From assembly GCF_964275005.1 (NCBI RefSeq), contig NC_092705.1, positions 14,755,885-14,819,884 on the forward strand: DNA of 64,000 nt. Direction: 5' to 3'. Within the stretch, counting starts at the first letter, position 1; each line of letters opens with the position of its first letter. Under the pieces are notes generated by a model. The model did not search any database, was not told the DNA's origin, and saw only the letters and a program-made list of their open reading frames with translations. Positions 35,735 to 46,620 of the stretch are shown here, piece by piece. The translations under genes were made by a program, and so were the position numbers. This stretch comes from Diadema setosum (lineage: Eukaryota; Echinodermata; Echinoidea; Diadematoida; Diadematidae).

Positions 35735-37140
35735 GGGGGGGGGGGGGGGGGGGGGATGGGATGGGAGGCCCCCTTACGATTCTAAATTTTTCTGAGTGCA
35801 CAAGACTTATCACTAGTTTACATCTCGAAAAATCAAAAGTTCCCTCATGTACAAGGGGAATATCCCCTTTTAATCAACCCTTTCCTCTCTCAGTTCCCCT
35901 GATCATTTTTTCTTTGATAATTTCCCAAATATTTCATCAAATATGCATATACGAGATATCTCAATTTCAACTTTAAAAAGGCAAAAGCTCCCTGGGGATA
36001 GCACTCTCCCACGCTTTCTCCCTGTTTGCCCCCCCCCCCCCCCTCCCCGCCCTGTGCGTACAAGTAGACTATGGCTATCCCTACACTACGAGTTTTGCGA
36101 ATATATGCCACAAAATGTGTGCACCAAAACGTTGAACCAATCAGAAAAAAAAAAAAAACCCAGAATCTCCCTCATGTAGGAGAGAGAATAGGGCTTATCC
36201 CCTCCCACATCATCCTGCTATGTCGCTCCTTCCACAGACTTGCACTTCTCTGATTGACAAATTTCCAGATACGTGTATTCCAACAGAAGTGTGCGCCAGA
36301 TTGTTGAATTTCAGTTCCAAAAATGGAAAAAAAAGCTCCCTCGAATATGGGAGGGGTATCTTGCCACCCTCCCATTGATTGATCCCCTCTATAGACTTGG
36401 TACACTTTGGGGAATGACAATTTTCCAATTTCCCACAAAAAAAAATGTGCTTCATATCGCTTTATTTCAATTTAAAAAACGCAAAAGCTCCGTCGAGCGG
36501 GAGGGGGCATCCCTCTTCCACATCCTCCCCCTCTGCCTCATTAGACTTTGTACATACACACAGATGATGCACACGCGGAATAAGAGCTAACTGTCGTGAT
36601 TTTACTGTTAACATTTCTCTCTAAAAAAAAAAACAAAAAAAAACCAACTAATTATTTCCATTATTATCTTTTTTTTTGCAAAAGTTTGCACCACATCGCT
36701 GAATTTCAGGTCTGGAAATGTAAAATCACCTTCGTGTGGGAGGAGAAATATCCCTTATGTACACCCTTGTGTGCATGCCTTTTCTATTCAATTGCTTAAC
36801 AGACAGCGTTCATGAAATTCATTGTAAGAATTAATACAAGAAGTTTATTTAAATGCTACCACTTTATAGGCAAATTGTTCAATAATACTGAATCCACATC
36901 AAAATATTCTGCTACCTTAAACAAGTGGGGCTGTTTCAAGTCGATAAAACACGCAAAAACATGCATCAAATTGCACCATTTACAACATCAAAATGCAAAA
37001 AGTTCTCACCATGGGAGGGGGGGGGACATGTACACCCCCTCCCACACCCTCCTCCTCTCACTCTCTCTCTCTCCGTTCGCTTGAGCTCGGTCGCTTCGAG
37101 GGCTTGACCTTGACACCCCCCCCCCCCCCCGCACACTGAA
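35735..37140. repeat. Degenerate ~200-bp periodic repeat array
   Basis: A recurring block reads roughly: tgcaccaaatcgctgaatttca, then a-rich caaaaatg, then agctccctcg, then tgggaggggg, then cccctccca, then ctatagacttggtac. Recognisable starts are near 35940, 36110, 36285, 36450, 36685 and 36960. G/C homopolymers mark the start and end. Open frames in it are short and unrelated between blocks. Confidence 0.6.
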
Positions 37141-37940
37141 AAACGTGCCACATCACTCAAAAGAGGCCTATTTGAAGTATGTGCCCTAATACTGAATCTA
37201 CCCTGCAGGTAGGAGGACAACGGATTCAATACAAGTATCTCTCTGCATAATGACCAGCCACTCACTGATAAATAAGGAATTATTTGTATGATTGTTCACC
37301 TTCCCTACTTTTAAAAGATAAGCGGTAGATATTGGTAAAGACATGCACAGGGATATAAATTGCACAAATAGTGCTGAAATAAAACTAAAAATTACTCCAC
37401 TGGACATGTCTGCACAGTGGATCGTGACATACGAATTTAAAGCTATTCTTTAAAATTACAGGGCCTACCATATACCAGGAAAAGGTCTAAAATTGGCATT
37501 CCAGGAGGGTACATCAAACACTTTCATGATAGGATAGGCCCTATGATACAGGTCAGATTTACACTTTTGTGCATATTTCTGGACAGGGTTGACTTTTATT
37601 TGTAGGCCCTATGCACTATCTTTAGGTGAAGTTTTATTTCATTTGTCAAACAAAATGAGGCCTATATATCCATCATTACATTAGCATTCGAATGAATCAT
37701 ACCTTATGGAGATGAAGTATTTTGTCCGATAAAGTTGCAAAATGACAAAATTACTCTCAGCCAATCAGATGCAGGATCAGAAGGATCTCAGTAGCTTCTA
37801 ACAGCTTGTCAGAAAAAAATATCCGACGTAAACGCTTCATGAAATGCCCCCCCCCCCCCCCCCGTTGTATAGTATGTTCATATGTTGTTTTTTCCCTACA
37901 TTTATTTAGTTACGTGAATTCTATTTTCAAGTTGGTAAAT

Positions 37941-38520
37941 ACTAATAGTCTGATAAATAAAAATTGATTACCCTAGCTCGCACGCACGCCAGGCCGGTTG
38001 TTTGTAGAGCCCCGCCTACACCAATCGAGGTACCTGGGGATCGTGCGTGGAGCTGAGCCTGACGCTCGCGTGGGTTTAACACGCGCCCTCGTACGCAACT
38101 ACGTACGGTATATCCACGCGCAGGTAGTCGACTGTTGACTACTCGTGCACGGTGATCGGTCACTAAGTTAGCGCATAGCGGCAGAATTAAACGCCTGAGC
38201 CTCTTCGTAAAGTACATGTAGGTAGGTAACGAGGTAATTCCTTCTTTGTGCAAGATTAACAGTTGTAGCAGACGTGTTGGACTATTGAAACTGTGTTTCC
38301 TTACCCAGAAACCTTCATGTTTATAGTCGTTACACGTGACATTGGTACAAGAGGACAAGAGCCTGATATGCAGCCCCATATATAGATCTTTGTGTTTGTG
38401 AAATTAAATTAAATTACTCGCCGTAATTTACAACGGCATCGCGGTCGTGTAATCTGCAATAACCGTTCTAATAATTATATGGGCCCGGCCAGGCTAGCTA
38501 CAGGGCCGTTGCGTTGGGAT
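37941..38520 (+). promoter_or_regulatory. CpG-rich stretch, candidate PIGZ promoter/5' region
   Basis: Sharp rise in CpG over AT-rich surroundings (many cg steps between 37976 and 38170), with a CCAAT box (accaatcg near 38020). It lies 0.6-1.1 kb before the PIGZ ATG on the same strand. The minus-strand open frame here (37942-38379) has no family resemblance. Confidence 0.4.
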
Positions 38521-39097
38521 GTGAAGAGAAAAATGTTGGCCAAAATACTGATAAAAAAGACCAAAAAAAAAAAAAGAAGAAAAGAGAGAGAGAATATTTT
38601 CGCTGTCAAGTCTGTCTGCAGTCTGGCTTCACTTGTCTTGAAGAGTTCAAGTTCATGATGATCATGTGCTCCCTTGACTTGGAGGGGAGGGGTGGTGATG
38701 GAGCCAGGGCCGCACCTCAACCGTACCCGTACTCTTTCGCCAACTTGATTTTCACATGAGATACCAGTATTCTTTGGGACCTAGAGTCTAGATCTAGACA
38801 GACGGCCTGATAATCATGATAATGTGAGAATTTTCTCTGGTCATGAAATCAATCAACTGTGACTTCAGAATTAACAGTTTTGTTTGATTTTAATAATTAT
38901 CGGTTGACTTTTTTGGGAGGGGGTGGGGATTATGATGGGGGGGGGGGGGTCATTGGTCTGTATGTTTATGGCACCAACTGGAATTATGTATCAAGAGTCT
39001 TGCCTATGTATAAATCTGGTCTACAAGCTTTCCCTGTGCCACCTGTTATGTAATTTTGCACAGTGTCTGGCAGGTCGGTGGTTTTGAACAGTGCACA
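38521..39097 (+). other. PIGZ upstream / probable 5' UTR or first intron
   Basis: Contains A-rich and G-rich runs and no coding signal. Possible acceptors (tttgcacag, gtctggcag) lie 20-40 bases before the ATG, allowing an upstream untranslated exon. Confidence 0.4.
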
Positions 39098-39218
39098 ATG
39101 ACGGGATCTTACAAGCTTTGGGGTGCCCTGGTGTTGCTGCGGTTTGTTTGGTGCCTCTGGCCACAGATGGGCTATGTCGACCCAGCTGAATTTTTTGAAG
39201 GAACCAACACTCTAGCAG
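39098..39218 (+). CDS. PIGZ: PIGZ exon 1
   Basis: ATG at 39098 is chosen because the protein then begins just before the conserved first membrane segment. Forty codons plus one base, donor gtgagt. Ends GYVDPAEFFEGTNTLA. Earlier in-frame codons have no ATG. Confidence 0.9.
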
Positions 39219-41885
39219 GTGAGTGGCATTGCAGTTCCTTGTTTTTTGCAAAGTTCACACAACTGAGTGCACACCAAAAAATACAGAATGCAAAGATTTC
39301 CCATAGATGTTTTGTGAATACAAGCAAAAAAAAAAACAAACAAAACTCATCTGCGAAAATAACAAACAATTAGTGTGAGTTGATGTTTGATGAAATTGCC
39401 CTAGCATGAAAAATTAATCAAGCAAAAGTTCCCACTTTTATATTATCCAGATACTTACTTCACCTTTATATTTTATTCTATTACACACGGGACATCTTCA
39501 CATGAGTACAGGGAAGGAATTTCATGTTTGTTTTCTTTAAAATGTACCTAGTTATTCTAGTTTTGATATTATTTAGGCACTGGCAGTCTTGACTAAAATG
39601 ACAAGAGTCTTTGTTGCATTGACTGGAGAGTTACTCCTGTTTTATAGTCACTATGGTCAGCTTATGTTGGAAAGGGAAGCTCAGTGTAACAATTCATGGC
39701 AAAGATTGGATACTAGGAGATCCATGATATGTTGTTTTGTGGGGGGGGGGGGGGGGGGGCTTGTGTGTACTTATTAGATATTTCGGATTGCTCAAGATTT
39801 AATCAATATGATATACGAGTCAAATAATTCAATCTTGATCTTTGTACCTTCTCCAACAAGATCAACAGCAGCAGCAACAACAACAACAACAAATACACAC
39901 ACACAAATCAATTAGTGAAAACTATGCGTATGGAAGAGTTGGCTAGAATCGAAATGACAAGCTTGTAGATCCACGAATCAAGTGCTTTTCTAATGCAGAC
40001 CATAGTGTCCAAGTGAAAAGGTCATTATCACCACTTTTGGTTCGGCTTCAACGTTTTATATGCTCTTGATTGATAAGCAAGATTATAGATCATTAATTCT
40101 ATGACCTTTTTTTTCATATTTCTGTGTGTATTTGTTTTTTTTTTTCTTTGCCATTCAGCTCGAATATTTGGGTTTGACAGTCCTCCAGCTTCTGGCTATG
40201 AGGAGAGTAAGCCTCAAACCACGATATTCTTCCCATACATCACGGCGGGACTGGGTTTCCACCTTCTCAAAGGACTGAGTGGACTTGGTCTAGTGCAGAT
40301 CACAGCTTATAGTCTCATCGTTGCACCACGCCTGATAATGGCAGTTGTGTCTCTTGTAAGTGATGCCTGTCTCTACAAAACATGCCAGATCCTAGACCTC
40401 GATGCAGCGACTTGCCTCACTATCTTTGGGAGCTCATTCGTGACACTCGTCTTCCTCACCCGAAACATGACCCACGTCATCAGTGTGTCCACGTTTGCCC
40501 TGTTGCTGCTGCTGGTCATTGATTCGCGTAGGAGCCAATTTGTGCGTCAGACAGATGGCAAAGGAAAGGAAGCCCCTGTGCAGAATCCTAATCATGGCTT
40601 CTGGCTAGGCGTGTTCGTTCTGGAAGGCACGTTTAATCATCCATCCTTCTTCATATTCGCACTCATTCCAATGGTGTTCTGGCTGACCGGCTCAGCATCA
40701 CAGTTTGGAGTGACGGCACTGCACACTATCCTCTCAAACATTGTCTCCTTGCTGCCAGGAGTTGTTACCATGGCAACCTTCCTTTTGCTGATGGACTCTG
40801 TTTTCTACGGAAGCCTTGATGCAGAGATCCTCCTTGACCACAAGCTGTTGCTTAAAAATCTCAACATGGATCTGTTTAACAACTTGACTGTGGCCCCCTT
40901 CAATTTCTTAAAACTCAACTGCTTTGATGCTGTGTTTGAGATCAAACCAAAGACGACACACCTGCTGTTTAACCTGCCTCTACTCTTCTTCCCCCTCGTG
41001 CTAAGTTTTCTGTCTGAAGTTTACCAGGTGTACAGCGGGCAAGAAAGTGAGGACAGAGACTCAATAACGTCCTCAACAAGTCGAGCATTTCTAGTCCTTT
41101 CATTCACAACCCCTCTCCTTGTGTTCTCACTGTTCCCTGTCCAGGATCCAAAGCTTCTTTTGCCTCTACTGATACCATTAGTTCTCCTCTATGCAAATTA
41201 TGTTGTCTTTCCTGTTACTGGTATGCCCAATGTCCCATGGATTGTGTGGAACGCTCTTTTTAGTGTGGTGTTTGGCTGCATGCTCCAGGGTGGCGTTGTA
41301 CCAGCCCTAGGAGAAATCCGATCCATGGTAACAGCACCAGTAGGGCAGCATCCTTCCTCCTATTACTTTGTCTTCTACCACACCCCTCCTCCTCCCCAAT
41401 ACCTCCTGGCTATGCAAGGGGGGAAGGACATCACTGGTGACAGCAGCGCAGCCGCCAATCTGACGCACCGGTTTGAAATCCTGGACATGGGGGATGCGGG
41501 TCGCACCACGCTTCATCAGACCATCAACAAGCTCATCAGTGACACTGCCACACCGGTGGATGCACCATTCAAGAAGGAGGTGTATGTGTTCGCCCCAGCG
41601 TCCCACGATGTGCTGTTCTGTCGGATCAACATCAAATTCACGTACCGATTCGCGAAGGCGTTCAGCCCACACATCAGCTTGGATAGTCCTCCTCACCTGT
41701 TTCCCGATTACTCCTGTAGCGCCGAGAAGCACCGGAGTTACAGGAACATGGGTCTGCGGGAGCGCATCCCGGCTCTCTTTTCTCTCAACATGTACCGGGT
41801 AGATGTAGTGCGCCACGTTTCTGGACAGGAGGCAGTTGCATTCCAAGAGGCTCAGAAGAAGGCCAGGCCTTCCTTTAATCAGTGA
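39098..41885 (+). CDS. PIGZ: GPI mannosyltransferase 4 (PIG-Z/SMP3), complete
   Basis: ER multipass enzyme of family GT22 that adds the fourth mannose to the GPI-anchor glycan, using dolichol-phosphate-mannose. Two coding exons: 39098-39218 and 40159-41885, joining g|ct as Ala; about 615 residues against 579 in human. Seen: N-terminal LLRFVWCLWPQMGYV aligning with human LLRLVWCLLPQTGYV; a chain of hydrophobic segments; EGTFNHPSFFIFALIP (human GFFNRPTFLAFAVVP); LLPGVVTMATFLLLMDSVFYG (human LLPG...ATDSWYF); APFNFLKLN; and DPKLLLPLLIPLVLL. The family HPDE motif reads DPAE here, and the later HQExRF-like motif reads VQDPKL. No internal stops, so it looks functional. The C-terminal about 180 residues are less conserved. 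Confidence 0.93.
39219..40158 (+). other. PIGZ intron, 940 bp
   Basis: gtgagt to ccattcag with a T-rich tract before the acceptor. Holds a G run (39740-39759) and a CAA/CA microsatellite (about 39868-39906). Confidence 0.85.
40159..41885 (+). CDS. PIGZ: PIGZ exon 2
   Basis: Acceptor cattcag; continues ARIFGFDSPPASGYEESK without a gap relative to human PIGZ. 574 codons, then TGA at 41883-41885. Two open frames overlap it on other phases/strand (41307-41846 and 41473-41802) and are shadows. Confidence 0.93.
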
Positions 41886-42343
41886 TGTCCTCTCCTTTTT
41901 CCTTCCTCTTTATTTTTTTTTTCCATATTGGTAGCCTTTTTAGTTTGACTTTGGGAATGTAAAGGATATCATAGTAACTTTTGGCAGAGAGCTACCTCAG
42001 ATGTGACATTATCATAATTGAGGAGAATTTTAGTTTCTCCCCCCCCCCCCCTCAAAAAAAAAAAAAAAATAGAAGATAGAGAGAGAGAAAAAAAAAAAAA
42101 ACATCCACTGGCCATATTGTCTTCCATGACAATCAGTTCAGCACGGGTTTTGCTTATGTTAAAAATTGTATGTTTCTGGAACTACCTCATTGTAATTCAG
42201 TAATTTTTAGTAAGGAGAGGCAAATGAGGTTTATTTTTAAAAAAAGAAAAAAAGAAGGAAAATACCATGGATTTGAAATAAGACACAGGAGCTTTCATTT
42301 TGAAATTGAAGCAAGTTAAATGTGGCTGAAATGTATGGAAATA

Positions 42344-42529
42344 CAGTGCACTCCCTTTATAACGAACATGGTTATAACGAAATTCCAGTTACAACGAAAT
42401 AAAAATTCAGGCCGCAATATTATCCGTTCTATGCTTTTTTCTTGTTTATTTGTTCGGTTATAACAAAATTTCGATATAACAAAAGAAAAATACTGGTCCC
42501 AAGGACTTCGTTATAATGGGAGTCCACTG
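42344..42529. mobile_element. ATAACGAA-type MITE, copy 1
   Basis: Ends CAGTGCACTCCCTTTATAAC and TTATAATGGGAGTCCACTG, TA on both sides. CAGT ends plus TA fit a pogo-type MITE. Confidence 0.8.
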
Positions 42530-42574
42530 TATATGAGAATTTGGTTTGTTGATGTCGTGCATACTGTAGTTAAG

Positions 42575-42800
42575 AAGCTTTAGTGGGTCAGTGGATAAGA
42601 CCACAGACTGCCAGTCACAGGGTCCTTGGTTCAAGTCCCCTGGCTGCAGCGGTTGTGCCCCTTGGAAGGGCACTTTATCCGCATTGCCTGTGTCCTTTAT
42701 AGGGAACTTAGAACTATTGGTCGTATGGTTGCTTGCTAAAAGCATTCATTGCTTTATTAGCTGCAATGTAAAATTAGCAATGTTAAATTGTTAGATCAAT
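42575..42800 (+). mobile_element. tRNA-derived SINE
   Basis: A-box-like gtgggtcagtgg (about 42584-42594) and B box GGTTCAAGTCC (42628-42638) at tRNA spacing form a polymerase III promoter. A tRNA-unrelated body follows with ccttggaagggcactttatc, a phrase that resembles a core shared by many invertebrate SINEs (from memory). It does not fold as a full tRNA. The 3' limit is uncertain. Confidence 0.7.
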
Positions 42801-42823
42801 TAATCATTGATCCATATTGCCTA

Positions 42824-42992
42824 CAGTGCACTCCCATTTTAACAAACACGGTTACGAAGAAAATCTTATTACAACAAAGTAAAAATTTAGGTTCCAAAAT
42901 TATCATCTACGCATCTTTCTATACTTGACTGTTCAGCTGTAACAAGATTTCGATATAACATCGGACGACTTCATGACAATGGGAGTGTACTG
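42824..42992. mobile_element. ATAACGAA-type MITE, copy 2
   Basis: Ends CAGTGCACTCCCATTTTAAC and ...ATGGGAGTGTACTG with TA flanks (42822-42823, 42993-42994). More diverged than copy 1. Confidence 0.75.
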
Positions 42993-43864
42993 TACAATGA
43001 AAAGTTTATAAGAGGAGTTGTAACACAGTTTACTTGCTATCTGATCTGTACAGATTCACAAGTTCACGGAGTTGTACACTGTCTCTTTGGCTGTGCTTGT
43101 GTTGTTAACAACTACCTAGGTTAATGATGGGTAGAGATTTCCTTCAACCTCTCTTCAAATGCTAACTGCCATCGTGTTTGTTTATAAATACAATTTATCT
43201 TTCAAAATATTTACTGTCAGCATATCAAATATGAGCAAGTTACTAGTATGTATAATCATGTATAGTTGATAACAGTCTGATATAATCTAATATTTGGGGG
43301 TGAAAGGTCAAGTGCCAGGTTGGGAAAGCTTAACTGCATTTTGTTTGTTTTGTGTTCTGTTTGTAGTCTGCTGCTGATACACTGTATGTGTTCATTGTAG
43401 TTGATTGTAAAATATTGTTTTTCCTGTGTGACATGTGAGGATTATCCAGTCTAAAGCAGACTTTAAAAGTGCTATTTCATTATTTCACCTGATTTCACCT
43501 TGATAATCATCCACTTATAGCTGAACTTTCTCTTTAAAATGTCTAGCCTTGAGTAGAATGTATAGTTTTGATCACATGTATCACAGAGTACATGTATTAT
43601 GAAAGTACAAATCCCCTGGCTCTGCAACCACCCCACACGATATGTGTCAGTCTGGCAGAATGCCAATCATCAAGTTTTCAGTTCCTGTTGGTACAAAATA
43701 TTTCCCTTTTGTCTCCATAATCAAGAACGCATTTTGAATTCAATTTTTGAACAGTGAGATTAGAAATTGATTTAAAATGCTTGTACAATAGTACATCATG
43801 TGTTCATCCTTTTTTTTTTCAATGGTGAAAACTAGGGAAAATGGTATCTTCCATTGTTAAGTTA

Positions 43865-44050
43865 CTGTAAAAGTGGAAATTTTCATGCATTTCATGCAAC
43901 ATGAAACTAGCACAAATATAACAGCATGCAATTTTTTTACTTATTATATGTAATACTACCGTACCATTTTACATTTTGATTTGGAATTGAAAACACAGGA
44001 AGTTCATCTTACCTGGTGCAAAACTTGTGTGAAAATTTTTGCTTTTACAG
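43865..44050. mobile_element. CTGTA-type MITE, copy 3
   Basis: Ends CTGTAAAAGTGGAAATTTTC and GAAAATTTTTGCTTTTACAG, TA flanks (43863-43864, 44051-44052). Confidence 0.75.
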
Positions 44051-44130
44051 TATTAATGGCAAAATGGAATGTTGGCAATTTGGGGAAAAAAATACACTGT
44101 GTATTTGAAAAGAAATTTCAGGGACACTGA

Positions 44131-44136
44131 AATAAA
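44131..44136 (+). terminator. Candidate PIGZ polyadenylation signal
   Basis: AATAAA on the PIGZ strand, 2.25 kb after the stop codon. Confidence 0.3.
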
Positions 44137-44319
44137 GACAGTACTCTTCATTTCATTGAAGGCACCCTATGGTGAAGTTATTATCCTTTTGTATACTGTA
44201 CCTTGTTTGTGATGTCAGGCATTCCATGGTTTAAAAGAATCCATTGCTTTATTGATACACGCATAGTCCTTATGTGGTCTGTATGTCGAACCTTTGTCTG
44301 ATGACTGTGTGTGTGTTAT

Positions 44320-44495
44320 CAGTCAAACCTGTCTATAGCGGCCACTCAAGGGAGATGAATACAGTGGCCGTTGGAGACAGGTAGCCGCTATAGACAGGGT
44401 CATTAATATGCTTTTCTCTTGAGGGAATTGTGTTTAGTGGTCACGTACAGCAGATGGGTGCTATAGACAGTGGTCATAATAGATGGGTTTTACTG
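44320..44495. mobile_element. pogo-like MITE, 176 bp
   Basis: Ends CAGTCAAACCTGTCTATAGC and ATAATAGATGGGTTTTACTG; TA follows on the right, AT precedes on the left. Internal sub-repeats of ctatagacag. Confidence 0.65.
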
Positions 44496-44688
44496 TATTT
44501 GATTGCATACATGCTAGTTTGAGAAGATTCTTACAGAAGAAAAAAAAAATTATTAAATATAACATTCTCTGGTGGCAGCAGCACGTTGAACATCATTCCA
44601 GAAAAATGTGCTTCTTTTTTTTTTTTTTTTTTTTTTTAAAGCAAAACAAGGTTGTCAGTGTTATTTGGAGTGGGCTGTCTTGGATTTT

Positions 44689-44723
<35 letters not shown>

Positions 44724-45057
44724 TGCAAAGGAATAGGCAGGTGGTGTAGAAGGGAGCCATGGAATACAAAATGTAGTACATGTATACAGATGATACACAT
44801 CATTGAGGGCATTAGTAAGAATTACCCTCACAAGGTACCTTTGAAATGTGTCAAACACATTTGGACTGTTTCAAAGGTACACTGTACTGGGTTTGGATAA
44901 TTATACTATTGTTTAAACTAAATGGTATTATTTGCTGAATAAAATGATGATGCAAATCCTTCTCATTTGATAAAATTCAACTGCACGGCAACCATTTTGA
45001 CAAGCAAACGAAACGAGGCCTACCATGCACTGCGATATGAAGGTGCTAATGAAAAAT

Positions 45058-45170
45058 CATAACAACAATAACAATAACAATAATAATGATAATAATAATA
45101 ATAATTATTATTATTATTTTTTTTTTATTATTATTAATATTATTATTACTACTACTACTACTACTATTGA
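45058..45170. repeat. Compound AAT/TTA/ACT trinucleotide array
   Basis: Runs of aac/aat, then tta, then act units, forming a partly self-complementary array. Confidence 0.85.
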
Positions 45171-45560
45171 CGTGATTATTATTAAAGTCAAGAGTTACTA
45201 CCAATCTCTTCATCTCAAATTCATAATAACTCCCATCTTTGGGGTTTTTTTTTTCTTATCTTTTATTCGCAGACCTACCAAATCTCGTGCATTGGGTGTG
45301 ACAGTTATGCCTTAGGAGTCTTTCTCACGCAAACATGCCCAACAAGCTATTTCTCACACCCACAAAAAAAAAAGAAAAAAAAAAAGACAGACAAAAACAA
45401 ATGTTCAACCAAAATAGCGACATTTTGGGACGATCTTATTTTTTTCAGTACAGCCGTATAAGCAAAATATCATATTCAGTATTCACCAGACTGCATGATT
45501 TACAGCTAACAAATGGTAAAGGTCCTTACCGTGGGAGGGATAGCATATAATCTTGGCAGG

Positions 45561-45928
45561 GATGAAGCTATTTTCTTTGCTGTTACGCTAAATGACTGAT
45601 GCGGCAAACTTATCTTTGCTAAGCAATACGTCTGATGCAGGGAGGCTACGAACAATTGAAGCATCCACCACCTACATCCATTCATCTTGCTTTCGTCATT
45701 TCTTATTATCGACTGAACCGGTGACAGCTTTTCGTATGAGAACTACCACCAATTCATAGTCGATAATAAGAAAATAATGACTAAAGCAACACAAGTGAAT
45801 ATAACACAAGCAGTGGATGTTTGCTGTGTTCATAGTCTTACCGCATCAGACGTATTGTTCATGAAAGATGACTGTCTCGCGGCATCGGACGTTTAGCGTA
45901 CCAGCAAAGACAGTATTATAGCTGCATC
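45561..45928. mobile_element. Fold-back element with ~150-bp arms
   Basis: The left arm begins gatgaagctattttctttgc and the right arm ends gcaaagacagtattatagct. Further inward matches include acgtctgatgc opposite gcatcagacgt and tcttattatcgact opposite agtcgataataaga. Arms are imperfect; the centre is about 45725-45755. Confidence 0.75.
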
Positions 45929-46154
45929 TGCCCAGATTATTGGGCTACAGGACAAACAGCACCCCTCCCCCCAACCAATCTCGTGCCTACAGGTAGATTC
46001 TCTCTGTTCCTGGCAATCTCAGTACACATGAATTGACAGATTGATGATGAAAAAGTGCACCAATGTCATGGAATGTGCATATGAGGCACAAGGGTAGGCA
46101 AAGACCTAAAGTTCAAATTCATGAAATTCTTCCATCGAGATGTTTTCATTGCAA

Positions 46155-46250
46155 CTGATTAACAAATTGCCTTACATCAACGTAAATAAGCCCTGAATTG
46201 ATCGCAATTCAGTGCTTATTTACATTGATGTAGGGCAATTTGTTAATCAG
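46155..46250. repeat. Near-perfect hairpin, 46-bp arms, 4-base loop
   Basis: Left arm 46155-46200 (ctgattaacaaattgccttac...), right arm 46205-46250 (...gggcaatttgttaatcag), 43 of 46 positions complementary, loop ATCG. Intergenic between two convergent genes. Confidence 0.9.
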
Positions 46251-46620
46251 ATGCAAAGACTACAGTTGTGATCAACGCTTCCTTCAAGATGAAGAAATTG
46301 AGATCTTCCAGTGTAGTAAACTGCCTATGATATTACGATGGAACCTGATGACAAGCACTCTATACATTGATAAACCCATGAGCATGATTATCTTCTTTTT
46401 TTTTTTCATTTTTAATTACACAAACTTCAACAGCTTTACCTTTGCTATCAAAGTGTGGATAATGTCTGTGCATATAGTTCAGAAGCCACATTGCCAGCAT
46501 TGATTTTTAGAATTTAGGACACCAGAAAACATGATATGGGTAAACATTTATGTTATGAAGACAGAAAAATTTAACCTCAATTTAATTTTCAGATGACAGC
46601 AAAACTCAATAGCCAATATT

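Larger units (their letters stand above)
33146..37940. other. Intergenic region between glypican and PIGZ
   Basis: Holds a TIR element at 33751-33997, TA and TG microsatellites, a minus-strand LINE tail near 34062-34300 and the degenerate array at 35735-37140. 34700-35700 is AT-rich and I see nothing in it. No supported gene. Confidence 0.6.

Noticed and set aside
37942..38379. 145-codon minus-strand open frame
   Set aside because: Open because of CpG-rich composition; no motif, and better explained as promoter-type DNA of PIGZ.
37941..38400. New conserved gene upstream of PIGZ
   Set aside because: No splice-consistent conserved peptide in any frame.
41307..41846. 179-codon minus-strand open frame
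   Set aside because: Shadow of PIGZ exon 2; no family resemblance.
42581..42652. Functional tRNA gene
   Set aside because: A and B boxes are present but the acceptor stem does not pair and a SINE body follows.
46155..46250. Canonical microRNA precursor
   Set aside because: A four-base loop and near-perfect 46-bp stem do not fit; kept only as a hairpin observation.
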